A stretch of 64,000 bases of DNA from Burkholderiales bacterium PBB1 (lineage in GTDB: Bacteria > Pseudomonadota > Gammaproteobacteria > Burkholderiales > Burkholderiaceae_C): contig NKIN01000003.1 in assembly GCA_002255905.1 (NCBI GenBank), positions 441,039-505,038 of the forward strand, written 5' to 3'. A program made the position numbers and the translations under genes. Below are positions 1 to 9,018 of the stretch, one piece after another; the first letter of the stretch is position 1; each line of letters opens with the position of its first letter. A model generated the notes under the pieces. The model was not told the origin of the DNA. It searched no databases and was given only the letters and a program-made list of their open reading frames with translations.

Positions 1-1
1 C

Positions 2-715
2 GACGCGGTGGCGCGTTATTTCGGGCGATTCCCGGTACCGAAGGTCGAGCTGTTGCTGGTCCCCGAGGAGGGCAGTGGCGTGCGCACCGGTGTGACCTAT
101 GCCGAACCGTCGCTGCTGATGCGCATCCGCCTCGGCCGTGACACCACCGAGGCGCAATTCGCCGACGACTGGGTGCTGGTCCACGAGATGGTGCACCTGG
201 CCATTCCACGCATTCCGCGCGCGCAGAACTGGCTGCACGAAGGTGTGGCCACTTATGTCGAAAGCGTGGCGCGCGCTCGCGTCGGGCTGGTCGGTGCCGA
301 GACGGTGTGGCGCGAGTGGGCCAAGGCGATGCCTCAGGGTCAGCCACAGGCCGGCGACGCAGGGCTCGACCATACCCCGACCTGGGGTCGCACTTACTGG
401 GGCGGTGCGATGTTCTGTCTGCTGGCCGACGTGGAACTGCTCAAGCGCAGCCAGTTGCGCACCGGGCTGCAGCAGGCCCTGCAAGGTGTGTTGGCCGCGG
501 GTGGGCAGTACGGTGTGCCATGGACGGTGGAGCGCATTCTCGCCACGGCCGATGCGGCCGTGGGCCAGACGGTGCTGACCGAGCTGTACGGCCGCATGAA
601 GGACTCGGCCGAGCCGGTGGACCTGGCTGGCCTGTGGCGGGACCTCGGCACCGCCGGTGGAACGCTGAACGACAACGCGCCGCTGGCCAATGTGCGCCGT
701 GCGATCCTGGCCTGA
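2..715 (+). CDS. Zinc metallopeptidase-like protein, C-terminal part (5' end outside window)
   Basis: The reading frame is open to the left edge, so the true start lies outside; a GTG at 8 is only an internal codon or alternative start. The product shows HEMVH (bases 182-196) followed 14 residues later by the Glu of WLHEG (239-241), a HExxH...E arrangement typical of gluzincin-type zinc peptidases. The two His and the distal Glu would bind zinc and the first Glu would be catalytic. Before the motif lies a beta-rich stretch and after it a helical one, as in M1/M61-like catalytic domains. No family can be named with certainty from the part present. It is followed by a GST gene after 41 bases on the same strand. 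Substrate and location are unknown because the N-terminus is missing. Confidence 0.65.
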   Translation, partial: DAVARYFGRFPVPKVELLLVPEEGSGVRTGVTYAEPSLLMRIRLGRDTTEAQFADDWVLVHEMVHLAIPRIPRAQNWLHEGVATYVESVARARVGLVGAETVWREWAKAMPQGQPQAGDAGLDHTPTWGRTYWGGAMFCLLADVELLKRSQLRTGLQQALQGVLAAGGQYGVPWTVERILATADAAVGQTVLTELYGRMKDSAEPVDLAGLWRDLGTAGGTLNDNAPLANVRRAILA

Positions 716-756
716 AACGGACCACCGATGGACTTCATTCTCGACGGAGCATCACC

Positions 757-1476
757 GTGATCGATCTCTACTACTGGACCACGCCCAACGGGCACAAGAT
801 CACCCTGTGCCTGGAAGAACTGGCGCTGCCCTACCGCATCGTGCCGGTGAACATCGGACGCGGCGAGCAGTTCCAGCCCAACTTCCTGCGGATTGCGCCG
901 AACAACCGCATCCCGGCCATCGTTGACAGCGCACCGGCAGACGGTGGCGAGCCGCTGTCGGTATTCGAGTCCGGTGCGATCCTGCTCTACCTGGCCGAGA
1001 AGACGCAACGTCTCATTCCGCAAGACCTGCGCGGTCGCCAACTGGTGTTGCAGTGGCTGTTCTGGCAGATGGGGGGGCTCGGACCGATGGCCGGACAGAA
1101 CCACCATTTCGGTCAGTACGCGCCGGAGAAACTGCCGTACGCGATCGACCGGTATGTGAAGGAAACCGCGCGCCTATATGCGGTGCTCGACCGGCATCTG
1201 GGTGACATGGCGCGCGCGGGCCACTACTTCATCGCAGGCGAGTATTCGATCGCCGACATCGCCTGCTACCCCTGGGTGGTGCCACATGAGCGGCAGCAGC
1301 AGAAGCTGAGCGACTTCACGCACCTCGCTGCGTGGTTCGAGCGCATCCGCAGCCGGCCGAGCACCGAGCGGGCGTATGCCCGAGCGCATGAGGTCAACGC
1401 CGTACCGGTGGTCGATGACACCTCGCGCAAGGTGCTGTTCGGCCAGGACGCGTCAACCATCAGGCCGGCACCCTGA
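757..1476 (+). CDS. Glutathione S-transferase, YfcG/YghU-like (nu class)
   Basis: A 239-residue glutathione S-transferase-fold protein. The start is GTG at 757, 6 bases after a GGAG ribosome site; longer upstream readings run through the previous gene. The N-terminal thioredoxin-fold domain begins IDLYYWTTPNGHK, where Thr8/Thr9 and Asn11 stand where YfcG-type enzymes hold glutathione. The cis-proline loop is NNRIPAI near residue 54, and FESGAILLYLAE near 72-83 is the usual GSH-contact segment. The C-terminal half is the all-helical domain (FIAGEYSIADIACYPW). Family members act as disulfide-bond reductases or peroxidases using GSH in the cytoplasm. The substrate cannot be read from sequence. 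It probably shares a transcript with the upstream peptidase-like gene. Confidence 0.85.
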   Translation: MIDLYYWTTPNGHKITLCLEELALPYRIVPVNIGRGEQFQPNFLRIAPNNRIPAIVDSAPADGGEPLSVFESGAILLYLAEKTQRLIPQDLRGRQLVLQWLFWQMGGLGPMAGQNHHFGQYAPEKLPYAIDRYVKETARLYAVLDRHLGDMARAGHYFIAGEYSIADIACYPWVVPHERQQQKLSDFTHLAAWFERIRSRPSTERAYARAHEVNAVPVVDDTSRKVLFGQDASTIRPAP

Positions 1477-1482
1477 CGGCCA

Positions 1483-2481
1483 TCAGGTTCCCGGTTTGAC
1501 ATCTGCCTTGCGGATACGCACCGCAGCCGGCTTCTTCGGCACCGGAGGTGCGGCGGGTTCAGCAGGCGCTGGCGAAGCACCCAAAGCGGCCGCCAGTGCG
1601 GCCTCTGGCGTCGGGCCGGCTTCCTCTGTGCCCACGGGGGGCGATCCTGGCGTGGCAGATGCGGCCTCGGCCTTGATCACCTTGGTGTACGGCGCCAAGG
1701 TCTGCACCAACTGACCATAGATCTTCGGGTTGCCGGCGACCACTTCGCGTTGGTACAGGAAATCGGCGTCGCCGGTGAAGTTGCCGATCAGTCCGCCCGC
1801 CTCGGTGATCATCAGCGAGCCCGCGGCGATGTCCCAGGGACTGAGGCCGGTCTCGAAGAAGCCGTCGTAATAGCCGGCGGCCACGTAGCAGAGGTCGAGT
1901 GCTGCCGCGCCGGGGCGGCGCAGCCCGGCGCAGTTCTGCATCACCGCTTCGAACATCTGCACATAGCGCTTGAAGTTGTCGCCCTTGCGGAACGGGAAGC
2001 CGGTGCCGATCAGCGAGTCCGACATCCGGATGCGCTTTGAAACGCGCAGCCGCTTGTCGTTGAGGAACGCACCACGCCCCTTCGAGGCATAGAACAGGTC
2101 GTTGCGCGAGGGGTCGTAGACCACGGCCTGTTGCACCTGGCCCTTGAAGGCCAGCGCGATCGAGACCGCGTAAACGGGAAAGCCGTGGATGAAATTGGTG
2201 GTGCCGTCGAGTGGATCGATGATCCACAGGTAGTCGCTGTCCTTGGCACCGTGTTCGCGCCCCGATTCCTCGGCCAGGATGCCGTGGCCCGGGTAGGCTG
2301 CGAGCAGCACTTCGATGATCGCCCGCTCGGCCGCCTGATCGACTTCGGTCACGAAGTCGTTCGGAGCCTTGCTGCTGATGCGCAGCAGATCGACGTCCAT
2401 CGAGGCCCGGTTGATCAGCGCGCCCGCTGTTCTGGCCGCCTTGATGGCGATGTTGAGCATGGGGTGGAGCGCTTGCGACAT
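1483..2481 (-). CDS. suhB: Inositol-1-monophosphatase family protein SuhB
   Basis: Mg-dependent inositol monophosphatase fold, 332 residues from ATG at 2481. The metal-binding signature is complete: EE at residues 71-72, DPLDGT at 89-94 followed by TNFIHG, and the late motif SPWDIAAG. SuhB hydrolyses inositol phosphates in vitro and in E. coli also works in rRNA antitermination with NusA. The core ends near residue 270. Beyond it is a tail of about 60 residues rich in Ala and Pro that ends in a basic stretch ([14 protein letters not shown]), longer than the roughly 267 residues of E. coli SuhB. The gene is divergent from trmJ with a 115-base gap, a common betaproteobacterial arrangement. Confidence 0.93.
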   Translation of the reverse strand: MSQALHPMLNIAIKAARTAGALINRASMDVDLLRISSKAPNDFVTEVDQAAERAIIEVLLAAYPGHGILAEESGREHGAKDSDYLWIIDPLDGTTNFIHGFPVYAVSIALAFKGQVQQAVVYDPSRNDLFYASKGRGAFLNDKRLRVSKRIRMSDSLIGTGFPFRKGDNFKRYVQMFEAVMQNCAGLRRPGAAALDLCYVAAGYYDGFFETGLSPWDIAAGSLMITEAGGLIGNFTGDADFLYQREVVAGNPKIYGQLVQTLAPYTKVIKAEAASATPGSPPVGTEEAGPTPEAALAAALGASPAPAEPAAPPVPKKPAAVRIRKADVKPGT

Positions 2482-2596
2482 GGGGCAACCTTTGGGGGCG
2501 GGGTTCGGACTGGCGGGGACAAAGAGCAGATCGGCTGTGCAGGTTCGCTGGGGCGGCCCGGCAACTTCCGATAATCGAGATTTTAGCGGGCCCCCC

Positions 2597-3343
2597 ATGC
2601 AAACCCTGGATTCGCGGTCGCCGCCGACCGCCGACGCGACCCGCTTCGTGCTGCTGCACACCAGCCACCCTGGCAACGTTGGCTCGACCGCACGCGCGAT
2701 GAAAGTGATGGGTTTTTCAGACCTGGTGCTCGTCTCACCTCGCTATTCGAACGTCAAGGGCAAGGCCGATGCGATCTCTCTGGCCAGCGGCGCGCTCGAT
2801 GTGCTGGACGGCGCGCGTGTCGTCGACACGCTGACCGAGGCGCTGGACGGCGTCAGCTTTGCCTGTGCGACAGCGATGACGCCCCGCGACTTCGGGCCGC
2901 CCACCCATGCGCCGCGCGATCTGTTTGCCACGCTGGCGCAGCAGCCGCATCGCGTGGCGTTCGTCTTCGGATCGGAGCGCTACGGTATGAGCAACGACGA
3001 GGTGTACCAATGCCATGCCTGCCTGAGCATCCCCACCGCGCCGGGTTATGGCTCGCTGAATCTGGCGCAAGCCGTACAACTGATCGCCTACGACTGGCGG
3101 CAGGCGCTGGGGGGCTTTCCGGTCGCCTCACGCACCCCCGATCCGGCTTTGGCCGACGCGGTGGCGGTGCAGGGCGCGATTGAGCATTGGCGGCAGGTTC
3201 TGATCGACATCGACTTTCTGAACCCGCAGTCACCGCAGAAGTTGATGCCGCGGCTGAACCAGGCTTTGAACCGCCTGCAGGTCACCGACGAGGAGATCCA
3301 CTTGCTGAGGGGCATCGCAAAAGCCGTGCAAAAGCGCACATGA
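2597..3343 (+). CDS. trmJ: tRNA (cytidine/uridine-2'-O-)-methyltransferase TrmJ
   Basis: SPOUT-class RNA methyltransferase of 248 residues, expected to 2'-O-methylate position 32 of several tRNAs with S-adenosylmethionine. Visible hallmarks are the N-terminal [20 protein letters not shown] segment, [12 protein letters not shown] in the middle and the knot-forming [17 protein letters not shown]. The C-terminal helical extension (residues about 180-248) matches TrmJ rather than shorter SPOUT enzymes. ATG at 2597 is chosen because the frame upstream lacks SPOUT-like sequence and runs into the suhB promoter region. A possible -10 (GATAAT near 2571) lies upstream. In many relatives cysE follows directly; here a PEP-CTERM gene stands between. 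Confidence 0.93.
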   Translation: MQTLDSRSPPTADATRFVLLHTSHPGNVGSTARAMKVMGFSDLVLVSPRYSNVKGKADAISLASGALDVLDGARVVDTLTEALDGVSFACATAMTPRDFGPPTHAPRDLFATLAQQPHRVAFVFGSERYGMSNDEVYQCHACLSIPTAPGYGSLNLAQAVQLIAYDWRQALGGFPVASRTPDPALADAVAVQGAIEHWRQVLIDIDFLNPQSPQKLMPRLNQALNRLQVTDEEIHLLRGIAKAVQKRT

Positions 3344-3366
3344 ATATCAAAAGTCTGGATTGAAGA

Positions 3367-3380
3367 CCCGCACTCGCGGG
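3367..3380 (+). other. Small hairpin after trmJ
   Basis: CCCGC-ACTC-GCGGG forms a 5-bp stem with a 4-base loop 23 bases after the trmJ stop. No run of T follows, so at most it is a weak or Rho-assisted end of the trmJ transcript. Confidence 0.3.
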
Positions 3381-3421
3381 GTGGGCGGGCTCTGAAGCGA
3401 TCCCTAGGATCAGCCCGTGTA

Positions 3422-3440
3422 TCGAGCTCAGTGAGCTCGA
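3422..3440. promoter_or_regulatory. Perfect 19-bp palindrome upstream of the PEP-CTERM gene
   Basis: TCGAGCTCA-G-TGAGCTCGA is a perfect 9+1+9 dyad, ending 30 bases before the ATG of the PEP-CTERM gene. The one-base centre suits a homodimeric DNA-binding protein better than an RNA hairpin, which could keep only 8 pairs with a 3-base loop. No known consensus is recognised. Confidence 0.45.
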
Positions 3441-3470
3441 AGAACCCCATTGAATCGTCCAGGACCCCTC

Positions 3471-4124
3471 ATGTCACCCATCAAAGCCGTTGCAACCGCT
3501 GCGATTCTTCTCGTAGCAGCGCAGGCCCATGCGCTCTCGTTCACGGTAACCGGTGGTGCGGTTTCGACAGTGGAGGGAGTTGCTACTGACACCTTCGACT
3601 CCAGCGCGACGATTTCGTTGAATCGCACAGCCGGAGCGTTTTTCTCGGCAAGTGTGAGTGGCGTGAGTGCCAAACCTCCTGGCTCGACGGGGCAGTGGTG
3701 GTCGATTGGTGCGTCAGGAAATCAGGATGGCCCGGGCATCGTTCACTTGGAGAATCCTGCGGCGTACTACGGCTTCCTTTGGGGCTCTCCGGATTCGTAC
3801 AACACGGTCTCATTTCTACACGGCGGTGCACTGGTGAAGTCGTTCACCGGACTCGATGTGTTTCGTCTGGCTGACGGGAATCAAGGTGCATTGGCTGGTG
3901 GTCAGTATGTGAATTTCTGGGCGGGTGAAGGCGAGCACTTTGACGAGGTCCGATTCGTTTCTGGTGGAAACGCTTTCGAGACGGACAACCACGCGGTGTT
4001 CCCACCGCTCAGAATCCAGATCGACAATTTCGCGCCACCAGTTCCGGAACCAGAAACCTATCTGCTGATGCTTGCAGGCTTTTGCGCCATCGGCTTCATG
4101 GCCCGCAATCGCCGGCGCGACTGA
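3471..4124 (+). CDS. PEP-CTERM sorting domain protein
   Basis: A 217-residue exported protein. It has a signal peptide ([21 protein letters not shown], cleavage after about residue 21-22) and a C-terminal VPEPETY motif followed by a hydrophobic segment ([12 protein letters not shown]) and a basic tail (ARNRRRD). This is the sorting signal recognised by exosortase (XrtA/EpsH-type) systems, which cut and release or anchor such proteins outside the inner membrane, often with exopolysaccharide. The middle is Gly/Ser/Phe-rich with no enzyme motif I can name. ATG 3471 fits the signal peptide and an AGGA ribosome site; an in-frame TTG at 3450 is less likely. Base composition is lower than around it (31-34 G+C per 60 on sampled lines against 43 per 60 in cysE), suggesting later arrival. 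Confidence 0.87.
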   Translation: MSPIKAVATAAILLVAAQAHALSFTVTGGAVSTVEGVATDTFDSSATISLNRTAGAFFSASVSGVSAKPPGSTGQWWSIGASGNQDGPGIVHLENPAAYYGFLWGSPDSYNTVSFLHGGALVKSFTGLDVFRLADGNQGALAGGQYVNFWAGEGEHFDEVRFVSGGNAFETDNHAVFPPLRIQIDNFAPPVPEPETYLLMLAGFCAIGFMARNRRRD

Positions 4125-4140
4125 TATTCGCTCCCTCCGC

Positions 4141-4166
4141 AAAAGGCCCCGTTCGGGGCCTTTTTT
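4141..4166 (+). terminator. Rho-independent terminator after the PEP-CTERM gene
   Basis: AAAAGGCCCC-GTTC-GGGGCCTTTT makes a 10-bp stem with a 4-base loop, and the T run continues for two more bases. It starts 16 bases after the PEP-CTERM stop and separates that gene from cysE. The A-tract/T-tract symmetry could allow it to work in both directions. Confidence 0.93.
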
Positions 4167-4234
4167 GCGCCTGCTGCGCGCAGCGCGGCGGCGGGCGTGC
4201 GGCTAGACTGGCTGCCGGCCACCACGCACAAACC

Positions 4235-5014
4235 ATGTTCCAGCGCCTCCGCGAAGACATCGCCTGCATCCTCGAACGCGACCCTGCTGCGCGCAGTTCG
4301 TGGGAAGTCTTGACCTGCTACCCCGGGCTGCACGCGCTGGTGCTGCACCGCCTGGCTCACGGACTCTGGCAGCGCGGCTGGCTCTGGCTGGGGCGCTTCA
4401 TTTCGCATCTGGGGCGATTTGTGTCCGGTATCGAGATTCACCCCGGCGCCCGGATCGGTCGGCGTGTCTTCATCGACCACGGCATGGGCGTCGTGATCGG
4501 CGAGACGGCCGAGATCGGTGACGACTGCACCATCTACCAGGGCGTCACACTCGGGGGCACCTCGCTGGCCAAAGGCGCCAAGCGGCACCCGACCCTGGGG
4601 CGCGGTGTGATCGTCGGGGCCAATTCACAGGTGCTGGGTGGCTTCACCGTGGGCGACAACGCCCGAGTGGGCTCGAACGCCGTCGTGTTGAAGCCGGTGC
4701 CGACAGGGGCGACTGCGGTCGGAAACCCGGCGCGCATCATCGATGCGCAGGCGGATGCCGCGCGGGAGGCGACGGCTGCCAAGATGGGCTTTTCGGCGTA
4801 CGGCATCACGCAGGGCGACGACCCGGTGGCGCAGGCAATGAAGGGCCTGATTGACCACGCGGCCACGCAGGAGCACCAGATCACACTGCTCTGGCAAGCG
4901 ATCGAGACGCTGTCGGCGCGACAGGGCGAGTCGGCCAAGGCCGGCTGCGTGCCACCCGAAGCCCAGACGACCGACCAGTTCGATGCCGCCGCGCTGACGC
5001 AGCTTGTCAAGTAG
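4235..5014 (+). CDS. cysE: Serine O-acetyltransferase
   Basis: Makes O-acetylserine from serine and acetyl-CoA, the first step of cysteine synthesis. The 259-residue protein has a short N-terminal helical domain ([20 protein letters not shown]) followed by a left-handed beta-helix of hexapeptide repeats. Key stretches are [29 protein letters not shown] and [10 protein letters not shown], with the catalytic Asp-His of the family in FIDHGMG. The C-terminal 60 residues are a helical, Gln-containing tail longer than in minimal EpsC-type enzymes. It follows a strong terminator, so it must have its own promoter in 4167-4234. It is convergent with mogA, with only 6 bases between stops. Confidence 0.95.
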   Translation: MFQRLREDIACILERDPAARSSWEVLTCYPGLHALVLHRLAHGLWQRGWLWLGRFISHLGRFVSGIEIHPGARIGRRVFIDHGMGVVIGETAEIGDDCTIYQGVTLGGTSLAKGAKRHPTLGRGVIVGANSQVLGGFTVGDNARVGSNAVVLKPVPTGATAVGNPARIIDAQADAAREATAAKMGFSAYGITQGDDPVAQAMKGLIDHAATQEHQITLLWQAIETLSARQGESAKAGCVPPEAQTTDQFDAAALTQLVK

Positions 5015-5020
5015 CTGGGT

Positions 5021-5626
5021 TCAGGCAGAGGGCGAGCGCAGTGCCGACTTGGGCCGGAACGCTTTGCAGATCACCGGATCGGTTTCGAGGTAGGGCCCGC
5101 CGAGCAGGTCGATGCAGTACGGCACCGCGGCAAAGATGCCGGGCACGGCTGGCGTGGCGGTGGGCAACCCTTCCAGCGTTTCTGCAATCGATTTCGGTTG
5201 GCCCGGCAGGTTGATGATCAGCGCCTGGCCGCGGATGACTGCGACCTGACGCGACAAAATCGCGGTGGGCACGAAATGCAGGCTGATGCTGCGCATCTGC
5301 TCGCCGAAGCCCGGCATCACCTTGTGCGCGATGGCCAGCGTGGCCTCCGGGGTCACGTCGCGCGGCGCGGGGCCGGTGCCGCCCGTGGTCAGCACCAGGT
5401 GGCAACCCGCGTCGTCGACCAACTCGCACAACATGGCGCTGATGCCAGCCTGGTCGTCGGGAATCAGCCGTGTTTCCCACTGCACCGGGTTGAGTACCGC
5501 GCGTGCCAGCCAGTCCTTCAATGCGGGCACGCCCTTGTCTTCGTAGACGCCCGCGGACGCGCGATCACTGATGGACACGATGCCGATGCGCACCGTGTCC
5601 AGGACGGGAGATGCTGGTGCGTTCAT
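5021..5626 (-). CDS. mogA: Molybdopterin adenylyltransferase
   Basis: Activates molybdopterin by adenylylation before molybdate insertion by MoeA. The product is 201 residues from ATG 5626. It carries IGIVSISDRAS at the N-terminus, the substrate-binding TTGGTGPAPRDVTPEAT and the later INLPGQPKSI, all MogA hallmarks. A longer frame to 5746 exists but upstream codons give low-complexity sequence overlapping darP. Its stop is 6 bases from the cysE stop, and it follows darP on the same strand with 19 bases between, so darP-mogA may be one transcript. The other cofactor genes are at 17.2-19.0 kb and 31.0-33.1 kb. Confidence 0.93.
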   Translation of the reverse strand: MNAPASPVLDTVRIGIVSISDRASAGVYEDKGVPALKDWLARAVLNPVQWETRLIPDDQAGISAMLCELVDDAGCHLVLTTGGTGPAPRDVTPEATLAIAHKVMPGFGEQMRSISLHFVPTAILSRQVAVIRGQALIINLPGQPKSIAETLEGLPTATPAVPGIFAAVPYCIDLLGGPYLETDPVICKAFRPKSALRSPSA

Positions 5627-5645
5627 GCAACGTGGGCGTCGCAGG

Positions 5646-6203
5646 TCAGCTGACGTCGGTGGCCGGCGAGGGTGGGAACTGCCGAATGAACTTGAACAAC
5701 TCGCGAAAGGCCTTGCCGCTGCGCTGTTCAGGCTGAACCGAGGCATCCTTGCGCGCAGCGCGGATGAGGCTGCGCAGCTGCTGCACGTCGGCCTGCGGGC
5801 GCTCGGCGGTCCAGGCGGTCAGTGCATCGTCGCTGGCGATCAGCTCGGCGCGCCAGCGTTCGGCATCGTGCAGTGCCAGCGCGTCCTTGGCGTGGCCGAG
5901 TTGCAACGCTGCAACCGCCTCCCTCAACGGTTCGGGGTCGGTACGCCGCATCAGCTTGCCGATGTACTGCATCTGGCGCCGGCGACCTTCGTGGGTCTTG
6001 GTGCTTCGGTACTGGCGGATCGCGTCGAGCAGGATCTCGTCCATCGGCAGGTCGACCAAGCGGTTGTCCGGCATCTCGACCAATGCCTGGCCGAGGTCCT
6101 GCAGATCATGCGAGTCCTTCTTGCGCCTCGTCTTGCTGGGGCGCGTCAGCCAGGCCGGGATCGGCTCGGCATCGGCATGGTCGCGGGGGTCGTTCGATGG
6201 CAT
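5646..6203 (-). CDS. darP: Ribosome-associated protein DarP (YjgA, DUF615)
   Basis: A 185-residue, highly charged helical protein of the YjgA/DUF615 family, which associates with late 50S assembly intermediates and helps shape the peptidyl transferase centre. Recognisable parts are the N-terminal SKTRRKKDSHDLQDLG, LVDLPMDEILLDAIRQYRS and RRRQMQYIGKLMR, and the C-terminal FRELFKFIRQ. ATG 6203 gives the family start (MPSNDPRD); an ATG at 6227 would add eight residues. It is divergent from pmbA, a pairing seen across many proteobacteria. Confidence 0.92.
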   Translation of the reverse strand: MPSNDPRDHADAEPIPAWLTRPSKTRRKKDSHDLQDLGQALVEMPDNRLVDLPMDEILLDAIRQYRSTKTHEGRRRQMQYIGKLMRRTDPEPLREAVAALQLGHAKDALALHDAERWRAELIASDDALTAWTAERPQADVQQLRSLIRAARKDASVQPEQRSGKAFRELFKFIRQFPPSPATDVS

Positions 6204-6388
6204 GGGTCGGCTGTCAGGGCAGGGCACAGGGCGAAGCGCAGAATGCGCTCGCCGCTCAAAAGCCGCTCGGTATCATAGCCACGCGGGCGTCCAGCACGGC
6301 GGCACGCGATGCCGCTCTGGCGCGACAACCTCCCGATCCATTGTTCCGAGTGCAGCTTGCGCCGCACACCAACCGACGTACCCCATCC

Positions 6389-7786
6389 ATGCCGTCAAAG
6401 ACCTCGCCGTCATCCGCGTCCACCGGCTTTGCCTATGCCCGTGCCGACTTCCAGCAATTGGTCGATGACGCGCTGAAGTTCGCCGCCGAGATCGGTGCCA
6501 GCGATGCCAGTGCCGAGGTGTCCGAGGGCGTGGGCCTGTCGGTGTCGGTGCGCAAGGGCGAGATCGAGAACGTCGAGCGCAACCGCGACAAGTCGATCAG
6601 CGTGTCGGTCTACATCGGCCAACGGCGTGGCAACGCGAGCACGTCCGACTTCTCTCGCGCTGCGCTCGAGCAGACGGTTCGTGCGGCGCACGACATCGCC
6701 CGGTTCACTGCCGCCGATCCGGCCGCCGGGCTGCCGGATGCTGCCGATCTGGCCCTGGGCGAGGCTGCCACCCGCGATCTCGATCTGTTTCACCCCTGGG
6801 CCATTGATGCCGCGGGCGCTGCCGAAATCGCGCAACGTTGCGAGCGGGCCGCCTTGACGCTGGATCCGCGTATCACCAATTCAGAGGGTGCCGGCGTGTC
6901 GGCGCAGCAGTCGCATTTCTTCGCCGGCAACAGCCGCGGATTTCGTGGTGGTTATGCCAGTTCACGGCATTCGCTGTCAGTAGCGCCGATCGCCTCGCTG
7001 CCGGGCCGCCGCGGCGACGACATGCAGCGCGATGCCTGGTACAGCTCCATGCGCTCGGCCGATGAGCTGGCGTCACCGGAAGCAGTCGGGCGCTACGCCG
7101 CTGAACGCGCGCTGTCGCGACTGAAATCGCGCAAGGTCAAGACCTGCGTGGTGCCGGTGCTGTTCGAATCGACCATCGCCGCCGGCTTGCTCGGCGCTTA
7201 TGTGCAGGCCACGAGCGGCGGGGCGCTGTACCGCAAGTCGAGCTTCTTGCTCGACAGCCTGGGCCAGCGCGTGCTCGCCAAGCACATCGACATCCATGAA
7301 GACCCGCACCAGCCGCGCGGCAAGGCCAGCGCGCCGTTCGACGACGAAGGTGTGGTGACCCGTGCGCGCGACGTCGTCAAGGGCGGCGTGGCCCAGGGCT
7401 ATTTCCTCTCGAGCTATTCGGCACGCAAGCTCGGCATGCGGACGACCGGACATGCCGGCGGATCGCAGAACCTGACGCTTACCAGTCGCCTGACCCGACC
7501 CGAAGACGATCTGGCAGCGATGCTGCGCAAGCTCGATCGTGGCCTGTTCGTCATCGAACTGATGGGGCAGGGCGTCAACCCCGTCACCGGTGATTACTCG
7601 CGCGGGGCAGCCGGTTTCTGGGTCGAGCGCGGCCGCATCGTGCATCCCGTCAACGAGATCACCATCGCGGGCAACCTGAAGCAGATGTTCAAGGGCATCG
7701 TCGCCGTCGGTGCCGACGCCTACACCACCGGTGGAAAGACCATCGGTTCGGTGCTGGTCGATTCGATGAAGATCGCCGGCAGCTGA
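6389..7786 (+). CDS. pmbA: TldE/PmbA family metalloprotease subunit
   Basis: A 465-residue TldE (PmbA) protein. With TldD it forms a zinc metalloprotease that matures peptide antibiotics such as microcin B17 and unfolds or degrades small proteins; TldE itself lacks the zinc site. Evidence is the N-terminal alpha/beta domain (SVSVRKGEIENVERNRDKSI) and the C-terminal barrel with YRKSSFLLDSLGQRV, MGQGVNPVTGDYSRGAAGFWVE and EITIAGNLKQMF. ATG 6389 starts just before the conserved domain. No tldD partner is in the window, so the complex would be encoded elsewhere. The gene is divergent from darP. Confidence 0.95.
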   Translation: MPSKTSPSSASTGFAYARADFQQLVDDALKFAAEIGASDASAEVSEGVGLSVSVRKGEIENVERNRDKSISVSVYIGQRRGNASTSDFSRAALEQTVRAAHDIARFTAADPAAGLPDAADLALGEAATRDLDLFHPWAIDAAGAAEIAQRCERAALTLDPRITNSEGAGVSAQQSHFFAGNSRGFRGGYASSRHSLSVAPIASLPGRRGDDMQRDAWYSSMRSADELASPEAVGRYAAERALSRLKSRKVKTCVVPVLFESTIAAGLLGAYVQATSGGALYRKSSFLLDSLGQRVLAKHIDIHEDPHQPRGKASAPFDDEGVVTRARDVVKGGVAQGYFLSSYSARKLGMRTTGHAGGSQNLTLTSRLTRPEDDLAAMLRKLDRGLFVIELMGQGVNPVTGDYSRGAAGFWVERGRIVHPVNEITIAGNLKQMFKGIVAVGADAYTTGGKTIGSVLVDSMKIAGS

Positions 7787-7824
7787 TCCAGCCTCGCCTC
7801 AACTCTTTCTCACTGAGAGCCTGC

Positions 7825-8907
7825 GTGCAACGTCGTCGATTCATCCATCACAGCGGGCTGGCCGGCGTGTTGGCTGCTGGCGCGGCTCCGGCCATGGTCC
7901 ACGCTCAGTCCAACCTGCGGTGGCGTCTGGCATCGAGCTTCCCGAAATCGCTGGACACCATCTACGGCGGGGCCGAACTGTTCGCGAAGAAGGTCGGCGA
8001 AATGAGTGGCGGCAAGTTCCAGATCAGCGTCCATCCCGCTGGTGAGCTGCTGCCGCCATTCGGTGTGGTTGATGGGGTGCAGGCGGGCACGGTCGAGATG
8101 GCCCACACCGTGCCGTACTACTACTTTGGCAAGGACGAGACCTTTGCCATCGGTGCTGCCATTCCCTTCGGTCTGAATTCGCGCCAGATGTCTGCCTGGA
8201 CCTTTCAGGGCAACGGCCTGAAGCTGATGCGCGAGTTCTACGCGAAGTACAACATCATCAATTTCCCGGGCGGCAACACCGGCGTGCAGATGGGGGGCTG
8301 GTATCGCAAGGAGATCAAGTCACTCGCCGACATGAAGGGCCTGAAGATGCGCATCGGCGGCTTTGCAGGCCGCGTCATCGAGCGCATGGGTGCGGTGTCG
8401 CAGAACATCCCCGGCGGTGAGGTGTACCAGGCCCTGGAAAAGGGGACGATCGATGCGGCCGAATGGATCGGCCCGTACGACGACGAGAAGTTCGGCTTCT
8501 ACAAGGTGGCACCGAATTACTACTACCCGGGCTGGTGGGAAGGCGGTCCGCAGATCGACTTCTTCATCAACACCCAGGCCTACGCGAAGCTGTCGGCCGA
8601 GTACAAGGCCATGATCGAAGCGGCCGCGGCGGTGGCCCACATCGACATGCAGGCCCGCTACGACGCAAAAAACCCGGCGGCGCTCAAGACGCTGGTGAAG
8701 GCAGGCGTCAAGGTGCTGCCGTTCCCGAAGCCGGTGCTCGACGAAGCGTTCAAGCAATCGATGCAGCTGTACGACGAGCTGAGTGCGAAGAACCCGAACT
8801 GGAAGAAGGTGTACGAAGACTATTCGGCCTTCCGCCGCGAACAGAACCTGTGGTTCCGTTTCGCCGAATCCAGCTTTGATCGCTACATGCAAAGCGTCAA
8901 GCTCTGA
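7825..8907 (+). CDS. TRAP transporter substrate-binding protein, 2-oxo acid type (TakP-like)
   Basis: Periplasmic solute receptor of a tripartite ATP-independent transporter, 360 residues. GTG start at 7825. The leader begins QRRRFIHHSGLAGVLAAGAAP, a twin-arginine-like signal ending near AMVHAQ. The body contains the DctP signature (PAGELLPPFGVVDGVQAGTVEMAH), the helix-strand MRIGGFAGRVIERMG, and WIGPYDDEKFGFYKVAPNYY with PGWWEGG. That last stretch is characteristic of the R. sphaeroides 2-oxo acid receptor TakP, so pyruvate-like 2-oxo acids are the best guess for substrate. Its membrane subunits are the convergent dctQ and dctM, whose 3' end lies 111 bases away. It is thus transcribed separately from its permease. 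Confidence 0.9.
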   Translation: MQRRRFIHHSGLAGVLAAGAAPAMVHAQSNLRWRLASSFPKSLDTIYGGAELFAKKVGEMSGGKFQISVHPAGELLPPFGVVDGVQAGTVEMAHTVPYYYFGKDETFAIGAAIPFGLNSRQMSAWTFQGNGLKLMREFYAKYNIINFPGGNTGVQMGGWYRKEIKSLADMKGLKMRIGGFAGRVIERMGAVSQNIPGGEVYQALEKGTIDAAEWIGPYDDEKFGFYKVAPNYYYPGWWEGGPQIDFFINTQAYAKLSAEYKAMIEAAAAVAHIDMQARYDAKNPAALKTLVKAGVKVLPFPKPVLDEAFKQSMQLYDELSAKNPNWKKVYEDYSAFRREQNLWFRFAESSFDRYMQSVKL

Positions 8908-9018
8908 GAGGCCGCGAATCTTTCTGCTGCGCGTGGTGATCTCGCATTTCCGGTGCTCACCGTGCGCAGGTACGGCTCCGCGCCTCAATGCGACCCCAGC
9001 CCGCTCGCGACGAAATCT

